A DNA stretch of 34,680 nucleotides from Flavicella sp964230805 (GTDB taxonomy: Bacteria > Bacteroidota > Bacteroidia > Flavobacteriales > Flavobacteriaceae): NCBI GenBank assembly GCA_964230805.1, contig CAXRIA010000033.1, positions 1 through 34,680 on the forward strand, given 5' to 3'. A program made the position numbers and the translations under genes. The stretch's first letter is position 1. Each line of letters opens with the position of its first letter. Below the pieces are notes generated by a model. That model worked only from the letters and a program-made list of their open reading frames with translations, was not told where the DNA came from and did not search any database. Shown piece after piece: positions 1 to 7,320 of this stretch.

Positions 1-515
1 ATAAATGGGGTTTGGGACAAGAAGGAAAAGACAATGGGGTTTTTTTATTAATGTCGAAAAACGATCGTAAAATAGCGATTAGTACGGGTTATGGAACAGA
101 ACATTTATTGACAGACCAGCTTTCAAAACGAATTATTGAAGGAATCATTTTACCGAGTTTTAAAAAAGGAGATTTTTTTGAGGGACTCGATAAAGGAACA
201 ACCGCGATTATCAAAGTTTTACAAGGAGCGTTTAAGTCAGATAAGAAGTCAAACAAACAAAAAGGAACCAAATTTAAAGGTTTGTTGATTGTCGTTATTC
301 TCGCTTTTTTATTTTTATTCAGCAATCGAAACAAAGGTGGAAGAGGCGGAAGAAGGCGCAGTGCAGCTTCTGATATTTTTACAGCAATCTTATTGAGTAA
401 TCTGGGAAGAACTTCGGGTTTTCATGGAAGTTCTCGTGGCTTTGGTGGTGGTGGCTTCGGAGGTTTTGGAGGCGGCGGCGGTTTCGGAGGTGGAGGTGCC
501 AGTGGCAGTTGGTAG
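1..515 (+). CDS. TPM-domain protein, 5'-truncated by window edge
   Basis: This is the C-terminal part of a TPM (YgcG/TLP18.3-type) domain protein. The reading frame is open from base 3 to the left edge, so the true start lies outside the window; a TTG at base 12 is only an internal codon. The first visible residues, KWGLGQEGKDNG, match the conserved late TPM motif, and the domain continues to about base 230. A hydrophobic segment (LLIVVILAFLFLF) follows near bases 283-321, then an Arg/Gly stretch and a tail of glycine and phenylalanine ending in GGASGSW, which is typical of membrane-anchored bacterial TPM proteins. Their role is poorly known; they are linked to envelope maintenance. In flavobacteria a second TPM gene and a LemA gene often lie upstream, but that cannot be seen here. 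The gene ends at a perfect terminator shared with rpe. Confidence 0.85.
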   Translation, partial: KWGLGQEGKDNGVFLLMSKNDRKIAISTGYGTEHLLTDQLSKRIIEGIILPSFKKGDFFEGLDKGTTAIIKVLQGAFKSDKKSNKQKGTKFKGLLIVVILAFLFLFSNRNKGGRGGRRRSAASDIFTAILLSNLGRTSGFHGSSRGFGGGGFGGFGGGGGFGGGGASGSW

Positions 516-546
516 ATATGACAATAGTTTGTAGGTGGTATCAAAC

Positions 547-578
547 AAAAAAGAGGTGATCAAAATCACCTCTTTTTT
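547..578. terminator. Bidirectional intrinsic terminator between TPM gene and rpe
   Basis: A perfect 14-bp inverted repeat (AAAAAAGAGGTGAT, loop CAAA, then its complement) gives a GC-containing stem flanked by A and T runs. It works as a terminator in both directions for the convergent TPM gene (plus) and rpe (minus). Confidence 0.9.
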
Positions 579-594
579 GTTATTGTCTATGATT

Positions 595-1251
595 TTAATT
601 GACCATAGCTTTTAAATCTGCTATGGTTTCTGTGGGGTTTTGAGCACCGAAAACGTAGCTCCCCGCTACCAAAACATCCGCTCCTGCTTCAATCAGTTGA
701 TGCGCGTTTTTGTTGGTGACACCACCATCGATTTCAATTAATGTATCGGCTTCAGAAAATTCGATAAGGTTTTTTAATTGCTGCACTTTTTTATAAGTGT
801 TTGTGATAAAGGACTGTCCGCCAAAACCAGGATTTACACTCATAATACACACCATGTCAATATCTTTGATAATATCTTCCAAAACAGAAATAGGGGTATG
901 TGGGTTCAGCGCTACGCCTGCTTTCATACCTTCGGCTTTGATGGCTTGTACCGTGCGATGCAAGTGAGTGCAAGCTTCGTAATGCACAGTTAAAATATCG
1001 GCACCTATTTTTTTAAAGGTGGCTATGTATTGGTCCGGATTGACAATCATCAAATGAACATCTAAAGTTTTTTTTGCATGCTTTTTTATAGCGCTGATAA
1101 CGGGCATTCCAAAAGAGATGTTTGGAACGAACACACCGTCCATGACATCGATATGAAACCAATCGGCATCACTGTTGTTTACCATTTCAATATCTCTTTG
1201 CAGATTTGCAAAGTCAGCAGCAAGTACTGAGGGGGCAATTAATTTGCTCAT
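595..1251 (-). CDS. rpe: Ribulose-phosphate 3-epimerase
   Basis: This cytoplasmic enzyme interconverts D-ribulose 5-phosphate and D-xylulose 5-phosphate in the pentose phosphate pathway. The 218-residue protein has the usual TIM-barrel length and all family motifs: SVLAADF near the N-terminus, H33/D35 and MDGVFVPN (37-44) for metal and substrate binding, H66 in DVHLMI, the VNPGFGGQSF phosphate-loop motif (139-148), and catalytic D175 in EIDGGV. The ATG at 1251 gives a native N-terminus (MSKLIAPSVLAADF). It lies 22 bases downstream of rpoD on the same strand and no promoter is seen in the gap, so the two are probably cotranscribed. It ends 16 bases before the shared terminator at 547-578. Confidence 0.97.
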   Translation of the reverse strand: MSKLIAPSVLAADFANLQRDIEMVNNSDADWFHIDVMDGVFVPNISFGMPVISAIKKHAKKTLDVHLMIVNPDQYIATFKKIGADILTVHYEACTHLHRTVQAIKAEGMKAGVALNPHTPISVLEDIIKDIDMVCIMSVNPGFGGQSFITNTYKKVQQLKNLIEFSEADTLIEIDGGVTNKNAHQLIEAGADVLVAGSYVFGAQNPTETIADLKAMVN

Positions 1252-1273
1252 TTTTGCTTTTTTGTATTACAAG

Positions 1274-2137
1274 TTAACCTAGATAGGTCATTAATATTTT
1301 AGACCTGGAGGTGTGTTTTAATCTTCGGATTGCTTTTTCTTTGATTTGACGCACTCGTTCACGTGTCAAATCAAATGTTTCTCCAATTTCTTCGAGTGTC
1401 ATGGGTTGGTGTTCTCCCAAGCCAAAATAGAGTTTTACAACATCTGCCTCTCTCGGTGTAAGGGTTTCCAGGGCTCTTTCGATTTCAACTCTCAAAGATT
1501 CGTGGAGCAAGCTTTTGTCAGGGTTTGGAGATTCTCCAGAATTCAAAACATCGTAAAGATTGGAATCCTCTCCTTCAATCAACGGAGCATCCATGGATAC
1601 ATGACGTCCTGAATTTTTCATGGATTCCTTAACGTCGTTGACGGTCATGTCTAATTTTTTAGCGATTTCCTCTGCAGAAGGAGGTCGCTCGTTTTCTTGC
1701 TCCAAGAAAGCGTACATTTTATTTATTTTATTGATCGACCCAATTTTGTTCAAAGGCAAACGAACAATTCTTGACTGCTCCGCAAGGGCTTGTAAAATAG
1801 ATTGACGGATCCACCATACGGCGTAAGAAATAAATTTAAATCCACGTGTTTCATCAAAACGTTTGGCGGCTTTTATCAATCCTAAGTTTCCTTCATTAAT
1901 TAAGTCAGGTAAGGTCAATCCTTGATTTTGATATTGTTTGGCAACCGAAACTACAAAACGGAGGTTTGCTTTGGTTAATTTTTCGAGTGCTACTTGGTCT
2001 CCTGCTTTGATTCGCTGGGCCAATTCAACTTCCATGTCGGCAGTAATCAAATCTACCTTTCCGATTTCTTGTAAATACTTGTCTAGGGATGCAGTTTCCC
2101 TGTTGGTTACCTGCTTGGTAATTTTCAGTTGTCTCAT
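1274..2137 (-). CDS. rpoD: Primary RNA polymerase sigma factor, RpoD/SigA type
   Basis: This is a sigma-70 family factor of 287 residues, the short form without region 1.1 that serves as the primary sigma factor in Bacteroidota. Visible parts are region 1.2 (about 17-48), region 2 with NLRFVVSVAKQY and the -10 reading helix YAVWWIRQSILQAL (105-118), region 3 (about 134-205), and region 4 with the -35-binding helix-turn-helix TLEEIGETFDLTRERVRQIKEKAIRRL (about 247-273). Such factors recognise the TTG/TAnnTTTG promoters seen elsewhere in this window. The gene precedes rpe, 22 bases away. The leader (2138-2286) holds a small AT-rich hairpin at 2157-2180 but no clear consensus promoter. The family and primary-sigma assignment rest on length and on the complete regions 1.2-4. 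Confidence 0.95.
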   Translation of the reverse strand: MRQLKITKQVTNRETASLDKYLQEIGKVDLITADMEVELAQRIKAGDQVALEKLTKANLRFVVSVAKQYQNQGLTLPDLINEGNLGLIKAAKRFDETRGFKFISYAVWWIRQSILQALAEQSRIVRLPLNKIGSINKINKMYAFLEQENERPPSAEEIAKKLDMTVNDVKESMKNSGRHVSMDAPLIEGEDSNLYDVLNSGESPNPDKSLLHESLRVEIERALETLTPREADVVKLYFGLGEHQPMTLEEIGETFDLTRERVRQIKEKAIRRLKHTSRSKILMTYLG

Positions 2138-2286
2138 AGGATTCTAGGGTGTAGGGGTGCAATTTTTTTTAATTGTGCACGCTTGCTTATATATATACGT
2201 AGGAATTGTTGGTTTTGTTACAATTCGAAGCACATTTTTTTAAATTTATTTAGGAGACAACCAAAAAAAGTAAAATGCAACGTGTT

Positions 2287-4122
2287 TTATTCATTTTTCC
2301 AATGGATAGGTTTGCCCATATAAACGAGTTGAAATCCTGTTTTGATGGTTTCAGTTTTCAAATTGTGTGAGGAGATGATGTGCAGTATTCCTTTTCTGTC
2401 TTTGATAAAGAGCGGAATGATGTCATTGTCTTTTTTTGTGACCTCGATAAGATTTTCGTAGTGTTTTTTATCTGTTAGGTTGATCTCGTGAATGGATGGG
2501 TATCGAAAGGTTAATTCCAAAATAGCGCTGTAATTGTCTGTGTCAAATAACAACCCTTCTTTTGGTTTTTTCTTGTTTTTTGAGATCTCTTGAGCGGTAA
2601 TTAATCGAAATGAGCCGTTTTCTCCAAATTGTTTTTTGAATTTTTTGATAGCGTATTGATTGATGTCAGCATTGCCAGTCAGTGCCATAAGATAGCCAAT
2701 GTCGTTCAGTTCAATGTTGTTCATCAAGTCATCAGCGTAAATATCGGTATGGATGGCTTCGAGGTCTAATTTTTTGGCCTCTTCTATGTTGGTTTGATTG
2801 CTGTCGATAAGTACGACATGGCGATTGTTGTTTTTTAAATACTTGGCAAGAAGTCTCGAAATATTTGAGGCACCTACGATAAGGATGCCTTCAGATTTTT
2901 GAAGAAATACACCTACAATTTTGGCAAAAAACCGAGCAGTAGTTGCATTTAGCAATACGGTTCCTAGAACAATCATAAATACCAAAGGAGTAATATACTC
3001 AGCACCTTCGATTCCTTTTTTAATGAGTTTGCTGCCAAAAAGAGAGGCAATACCTGCTGCTACGATTCCTCTTGGGCCTACCCAACTGATAAAAAGTTTT
3101 TCATTGAGTTTAAGTGAGGAGCTTGCCGTGCAAATAAACACGCCAAGAGGCCTGATTAGAAAAACAATACTTGCAAAAAGGACGACGGTTTTCCAGGTGT
3201 AGATAAGCAATAGGTCTTCCATATCGATGTTTGCCGCCAAAAGAATAAACAGTATCGAGATTAACAGCACGCTCAAAGATTCTTTGAAATACAAGAGTTC
3301 TTTTAGGTTCTTCAATTTTCTATTTCCCAAAACCATTCCCATGACAACCACGGCCAATAGACCAGATTCATGCGCAAAACTCTCTGCTCCCACGAAAACG
3401 AGTAACACAACTGAAAGAGATACTACATTTAACAGGTAGTGCGGAACCAATTTTTTATTAATCACAAAGGCCAAGGCATGTGCGAAAGAAAAACCGAGGA
3501 CGGTTCCAAAGAATACGATTTTTCCAAATTCAATAAATGCAGTTTTGGTAAATCCACTATCCCCCTCCACACTGATGAATTCGAATACCAATACGGCAAT
3601 CAAAGCACCGATGGGATCGATTAGGATGCCTTCCCATTTCAACACGGCAGAGATGTCTTTTTTTAATGGAATGTTTCGTAAAATAGGAGTGATGACTGTT
3701 GGCCCGGTGACAATGATTAGCCCTGAAAATAAGAAGGAAAGCTCCCAGTTTAGTTTAAAAATGATATGCGCAAGTATACCAGCTCCCAGAAACGTGATGG
3801 CAGATCCAATAGTAATTAATTTGGTGATGACAGTGCCTACGGTATTTATTTCTGAGCGTTTCAATGTGAGTCCTCCTTCAAAAAGAACAATGCTGATGGC
3901 GAGGGAAACAAAATAATACAAACCGTCTCCTGGAAATAGGCCTTTTTCTCCGTTCCAAATAGGTTCGATCCATTTACTTCCGCTACTGCTTAGAAATTCA
4001 GCCGCAATAGGGCCCACAAGGAGACCGATTAGGATTAATGGCAGAATTGCAGGGATTTTAAACCGCCATGCCACCCACTGGGCTAAAATTCCTAAAATTA
4101 TTATTCCTGCAAGTTCGAGCAT
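2287..4122 (-). CDS. CPA1-type cation:proton antiporter with C-terminal TrkA-N-like domain
   Basis: This inner-membrane monovalent cation/H+ exchanger has 611 residues. The N-terminal about 405 residues form a Na_H_exchanger domain with about 12 hydrophobic segments. FEGGLTL (81-87), GPTVITPILRN (140-150), EGILIDPIGA (164-173, with the ion-binding Asp at 169) and GPRGIVAAGIASLF (349-362) are hallmarks of CPA1/NhaP transporters. From about residue 410 a soluble Rossmann-like domain begins (GILIVGASNISRLLAKYL). It resembles a TrkA-N/RCK domain, but its nucleotide motif is GASNIS rather than a strict GxGxxG. Such domains commonly gate transport. Cation preference (Na+ or K+) cannot be read from sequence. 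The gene stands alone, with about 150 bases to rpoD downstream and 280 bases of non-coding DNA upstream that carry short direct repeats. Confidence 0.93.
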   Translation of the reverse strand: MLELAGIIILGILAQWVAWRFKIPAILPLILIGLLVGPIAAEFLSSSGSKWIEPIWNGEKGLFPGDGLYYFVSLAISIVLFEGGLTLKRSEINTVGTVITKLITIGSAITFLGAGILAHIIFKLNWELSFLFSGLIIVTGPTVITPILRNIPLKKDISAVLKWEGILIDPIGALIAVLVFEFISVEGDSGFTKTAFIEFGKIVFFGTVLGFSFAHALAFVINKKLVPHYLLNVVSLSVVLLVFVGAESFAHESGLLAVVVMGMVLGNRKLKNLKELLYFKESLSVLLISILFILLAANIDMEDLLLIYTWKTVVLFASIVFLIRPLGVFICTASSSLKLNEKLFISWVGPRGIVAAGIASLFGSKLIKKGIEGAEYITPLVFMIVLGTVLLNATTARFFAKIVGVFLQKSEGILIVGASNISRLLAKYLKNNNRHVVLIDSNQTNIEEAKKLDLEAIHTDIYADDLMNNIELNDIGYLMALTGNADINQYAIKKFKKQFGENGSFRLITAQEISKNKKKPKEGLLFDTDNYSAILELTFRYPSIHEINLTDKKHYENLIEVTKKDNDIIPLFIKDRKGILHIISSHNLKTETIKTGFQLVYMGKPIHWKNE

Positions 4123-4366
4123 AATTTATTGTTCATTAAATCGACAAGTCAATTTATTGTGCGTGAGAATCAATATGTATGTTATGATAGACTCTACAAG
4201 TGCAAATATCTTGACAAGTGTAAAATGTAAAGATGCCAATTTTTTTTAGAACTTTTAGGTATGTTCCCACAAAAACTAGTGATTCGGTCAAATATTTTAG
4301 ATATACAATATAAAAATATGTTCAGATGTTCGTTGTGTGTTCATTTTTGTGAAAGCATAAGCCATA
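4123..4366. other. Non-coding upstream region of the antiporter with ACAAGTG repeats
   Basis: This AT-rich stretch has no gene. Near-identical 11-mers ACAAGTGCAAA (4196-4206) and ACAAGTGTAAA (4214-4224) lie 18 bases apart in direct orientation, and a third, weaker copy (ACAAGTCAATT) sits at 4144-4154. They could be binding sites for a regulator of the antiporter, which reads leftward from 4122. A reverse-strand GATATTTG inside the repeat area is one base from the TAnnTTTG consensus. No other structure was seen. Confidence 0.3.
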
Positions 4367-4404
4367 AAAAAAGCTCTTATCCTTTCACGGATAAGAGCTT
4401 TTTT
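4367..4404 (-). terminator. Intrinsic terminator of pnp
   Basis: A 16-bp perfect stem (left arm ends GCTCTTATCC, loop TTTCAC, right arm GGATAAGAGC followed by six T) begins 18 bases past the pnp stop. It has A and T runs on both sides and so could act in both directions, but the plus strand has no gene entering it. Confidence 0.9.
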
Positions 4405-4421
4405 AGAATTTGAAAATCGAT

Positions 4422-6656
4422 TTAAGAATCTTTTCTATCTTCTTTTGATTTTCGATCGTCTCTTCGATTGTCTCGTCTGTTGTCACGTCCTCGATTGTCT
4501 CGTGATTTGTGATCTCTTGGAGGTCTGGCAACATAACCTTCTGGTTTTTCAAGTAGGGCTTTGCGAGACACTTTTTCCTTTCGCGTCTTTGGATCAATTC
4601 CAAAGTATTTTACTTCAAATTCATCGCCCATATTAACAACGTCAGAAACATTTTCTGTACGCTCCCAAGCCAGTTCACTTACGTGTAATAGCACTTCATT
4701 TCCAGGGGCTTCAAGGTATTCAACAACCGCTCCGAAGTCAAGCATTTTAATTACTTTTACGGCATAAGTGTTTCCTTTTTCAGGTTTGAAAGTGATGGCA
4801 TCAATTTTGGCCAATACCGCATCAATTCCTTCGCTTCCGGTACCTAGAATTTCTACAATCCCTTCTTCCGTAACAGGGTCTTCATTGATCACAATGGTAC
4901 AGCCTGTTTCCTTTTGCATTTCTTGAATTACTTTTCCTCCAGGTCCAATCAAAGCACCAATGTATTCATTGGCAATTCGTTTGGTGACCATCTTTGGAGA
5001 ATGCGATTTTACATCTGCGTTTGGTGTAGCAATGGTATCTGTAATTTTTTCTAAGATATGCAAACGACCATCACGTGCTTGCTTCAATGCATTGACAAGA
5101 ATTTCATATGACAATCCTTTTACTTTGATATCCATTTGACAAGCCGTAATTCCGTCTTCGGTACCTGTTACTTTAAAATCCATATCTCCAAGGTGATCTT
5201 CATCTCCTAAGATGTCAGATAGTACAGCGTAACGGTCACCATCAGAAATAAGTCCCATCGCAATTCCAGAAACGGGTTTGGTCATTTGAACTCCGGCGTC
5301 CATCAGTGCCATGGTTCCAGCACAAACAGTGGCCATAGATGACGATCCGTTGGATTCCAATACTTCAGAAACGACTCTTACGGTGTATGGACAATCTTCA
5401 GGAACCATTCCCTTCAGTGCGCGTTGTGCTAAGTTTCCGTGTCCTACTTCTCTTCTTGAAGTACCTCTCAAAGGTCTTGCTTCTCCCGTACAAAAAGGAG
5501 GGAAGTTGTAGTGCAAGTAAAAACGTTCTTCGCCTTCTGTTGTTGGAGAATCAATGATATTCGCATCTCTAGATGTTCCTAATGTAACGGTAGCCAACGC
5601 TTGTGTTTCTCCTCTTGTAAAAATCGAAGATCCATGGGTGGAAGGCAAATAATCAACTTCACACCAAATAGGACGAATATCTGTTGTTTTTCTACCGTCC
5701 AAACGCAATCCTTCGCTCAACGTAAGTTCACGAACGGCATTTTTTTGAGATTTGTTGAAATATTTCCCTATTAGGTCTCCATATTCTTCGGTTTCCTCTT
5801 CTGTAAATGAGGCAATCAATTCCTCTTTTACATTTGCAAAAGCCTCTGATCTTTCAACCTTTGAGGTCCCTTTTCTAGCAATGTCGTAACATTTTTGGTA
5901 AACAGCCTCGTTGATTCGACCTGCCAATTCTTCATTTTCTTCAGCGTCTGCGTATTCACGTGTTTCCTTTTTTCCGAAGGCTTCTGCCAATTTTATTTGA
6001 GCAGCACATTGTACCTTAATGGCTTCGTGCGCAAATTTGATCGCATCAGCCATTTCTTCTTCAGAAATTTCGTCCATTTCACCTTCCACCATCATCACAG
6101 AATCAGCAGAAGCACCGATCATCATATCGATATCAGATTCGGCCAATTGTGCTTGGTTAGGGTTGATAATGAATTTACCATTTACTCTGGCAACCCGTGC
6201 TTCAGAAATGGGTGTTTCAAAAGGGATGTCACTTAGTTGAATAGCGGCAGAAGCTGCCAATCCAGCCAAAGCATCGGGCATTACATTTTCATCATGCGAC
6301 ATCAATTGAATCATCACTTGTGTTTCTGCATGGTAATCTTTTGGGAATAATGGACGCAATACGCGGTCTACCAAGCGCATCGTTAACACTTCTGCGTCAC
6401 TTGGTCTGGCCTCTCTTTTGAAAAATCCTCCTGGATATTTTCCTGCGGCAGCAAATTTCTCTCTGTAGTCCACTGTTAGGGGTAAGAAGTCAACGTCACT
6501 TTGCTTGTAGTTTGAAACGACAGTACAAAGCAGCATTGCTTTTCCCATTTGCACAACCACACTTCCATGTGCTTGTTTCGCTAATTTTCCTGTTTCTAAT
6601 GAGATGGTTCTTCCATCTCCGAGGTCGATGACCTCATTGAATACTTTTGGCATCAT
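4422..6656 (-). CDS. pnp: Polyribonucleotide nucleotidyltransferase (PNPase)
   Basis: This enzyme carries out phosphorolytic 3'-5' RNA degradation and works as a trimer in mRNA turnover. From the chosen ATG at 6656 (MMPKVFNEVIDLGDGRT) the protein has 744 residues; an in-frame extension to 6761 would run through the rpsO terminator and is unlikely to be translated. Two RNase PH domains are visible, with FFKREARPSDAEVLTMRLVDRVLRPLF in the first and FPPFCTGEARPLRGTSRREVGHGNLAQRAL in the second, then a KH domain (IGALIGPGGKVIQEMQKETGC) and an S1 domain (FGAVVEYLEAPGNEVLLHVSELA). The protein ends in about 35 residues made almost only of R, D, K, N and S, a low-complexity tail that may bind RNA or partners. 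It follows rpsO on the same strand with a terminator between them, the arrangement known from other bacteria. Confidence 0.97.
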   Translation of the reverse strand: MMPKVFNEVIDLGDGRTISLETGKLAKQAHGSVVVQMGKAMLLCTVVSNYKQSDVDFLPLTVDYREKFAAAGKYPGGFFKREARPSDAEVLTMRLVDRVLRPLFPKDYHAETQVMIQLMSHDENVMPDALAGLAASAAIQLSDIPFETPISEARVARVNGKFIINPNQAQLAESDIDMMIGASADSVMMVEGEMDEISEEEMADAIKFAHEAIKVQCAAQIKLAEAFGKKETREYADAEENEELAGRINEAVYQKCYDIARKGTSKVERSEAFANVKEELIASFTEEETEEYGDLIGKYFNKSQKNAVRELTLSEGLRLDGRKTTDIRPIWCEVDYLPSTHGSSIFTRGETQALATVTLGTSRDANIIDSPTTEGEERFYLHYNFPPFCTGEARPLRGTSRREVGHGNLAQRALKGMVPEDCPYTVRVVSEVLESNGSSSMATVCAGTMALMDAGVQMTKPVSGIAMGLISDGDRYAVLSDILGDEDHLGDMDFKVTGTEDGITACQMDIKVKGLSYEILVNALKQARDGRLHILEKITDTIATPNADVKSHSPKMVTKRIANEYIGALIGPGGKVIQEMQKETGCTIVINEDPVTEEGIVEILGTGSEGIDAVLAKIDAITFKPEKGNTYAVKVIKMLDFGAVVEYLEAPGNEVLLHVSELAWERTENVSDVVNMGDEFEVKYFGIDPKTRKEKVSRKALLEKPEGYVARPPRDHKSRDNRGRDNRRDNRRDDRKSKEDRKDS

Positions 6657-6748
6657 AATTTTACTCTTAAAATGTTTATGAATTAATGTGTGTTGTGTTG
6701 TTCGGGTTTGTTGAGTTCCCTGTGGAGTAAAAATGATCAGTTCAAAAT

Positions 6749-6780
6749 AAAAAAGAGGCAAAATCGTTTGCCTCTTTTTT
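6749..6780 (-). terminator. Terminator/attenuator between rpsO and pnp
   Basis: A perfect 14-bp stem (AAAAAAGAGGCAAA on the plus strand, loop ATCG) sits 9 bases after the rpsO stop and about 93 bases before the pnp start. On the minus strand the stem is followed by TTTTTTATTTT. It should end most rpsO transcripts, with pnp expressed by read-through or from its own promoter. Confidence 0.88.
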
Positions 6781-6788
6781 GAAAGGAT

Positions 6789-7058
6789 TTATTTTCTTAA
6801 ATCTAATTCTTTGATGATTGCACGATATCTTGCGATGTCTGTTTTAATCAAATAATCGAGCAAACTTCTTCTTTTACCTACTAGTTTTACTAGTGAACGC
6901 TCCGTGTTGAAATCTTTACGGTTCGATTTTAAGTGTTCTGTTAGGTGGTTGATTCTGTGGGTGAACAAAGCGATTTGTCCTTCCGTAGATCCTGTGTTTT
7001 CTTCAGCTCCTCCGTGCTTTTTAAAAATGTCTTTTTTTACTTCTTTTGTTAAATACAT
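6789..7058 (-). CDS. rpsO: 30S ribosomal protein S15
   Basis: S15 binds the central domain of 16S rRNA early in 30S assembly. The 89-residue product has the expected length and carries the family signature NTGSTEGQIALFTHRINHLTEHL, followed by the basic KRRSLLDYL motif. The ATG at 7058 gives MYLTKEVKKDIF, a normal S15 start for this phylum. A near-perfect Bacteroidota promoter lies about 65 bases upstream (7123-7152), and a strong terminator follows the stop, so rpsO is its own transcription unit, partly linked to pnp. In other bacteria S15 represses its own translation through a leader structure; the roughly 60-base AT-rich leader here shows no obvious equivalent. Confidence 0.98.
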   Translation of the reverse strand: MYLTKEVKKDIFKKHGGAEENTGSTEGQIALFTHRINHLTEHLKSNRKDFNTERSLVKLVGKRRSLLDYLIKTDIARYRAIIKELDLRK

Positions 7059-7122
7059 GCTAACATTAAATTTTTTATTAATAATTTTTATGTATTGATA
7101 TGTCCTTTATATATCAAGGCTG

Positions 7123-7152
7123 CAAAGATACTATTATTTTTTGATTGTACAA
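7123..7152 (-). promoter_or_regulatory. Bacteroidota-type promoter of rpsO
   Basis: On the minus strand this reads TTG-N19-TATCTTTG, an exact match to the -33/-7 consensus (TTG, TAnnTTTG) with correct spacing. The expected transcript start is near 7117, giving an rpsO leader of about 60 bases. Confidence 0.85.
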
Positions 7153-7247
7153 CCGTGCTTTTGTAGAAGATTGAAAAGGATTATTTTCTTTTCAAACGAA
7201 AATGACAATCTTTTTTTTAGAGAGAGCAAGGGGGTAAAAAACCAACG

Positions 7248-7286
7248 AAGTCGCGTCTTATGAATAGCATCATAGGTACGCGACTT
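7248..7286 (-). terminator. Compound hairpin downstream of accD
   Basis: The outer arms AAGTCGCGT (7248-7256) and ACGCGACTT (7278-7286) pair over 9 bp, and inside them TATGA and TCATA pair over 5 bp. On the minus strand the structure begins 35 bases past the accD stop, and a run of six T follows after a short gap (CGTTGG). It is probably the accD terminator, but the T run is displaced, so its strength is uncertain. Confidence 0.5.
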
Positions 7287-7320
7287 TGTATATAATGTAC
7301 GATCTAAAAAACTTGTTTTT

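Noticed and set aside
3545..3916. Plus-strand open frame of 123 codons opposite the antiporter gene
   Set aside because: It lies fully within a well-conserved membrane protein on the other strand, has no recognisable product, and reflects the hydrophobic codon pattern of the real gene.
4422..4530. Repeated CGATTGTCTCGT-like DNA at the 3' end of pnp
   Set aside because: It codes for the R/D/N-rich tail of PNPase and is in frame; no independent repeat element is implied.
6657..6761. Longer N-terminus for PNPase
   Set aside because: The extra residues are not conserved in the family and would be encoded across the rpsO terminator stem.
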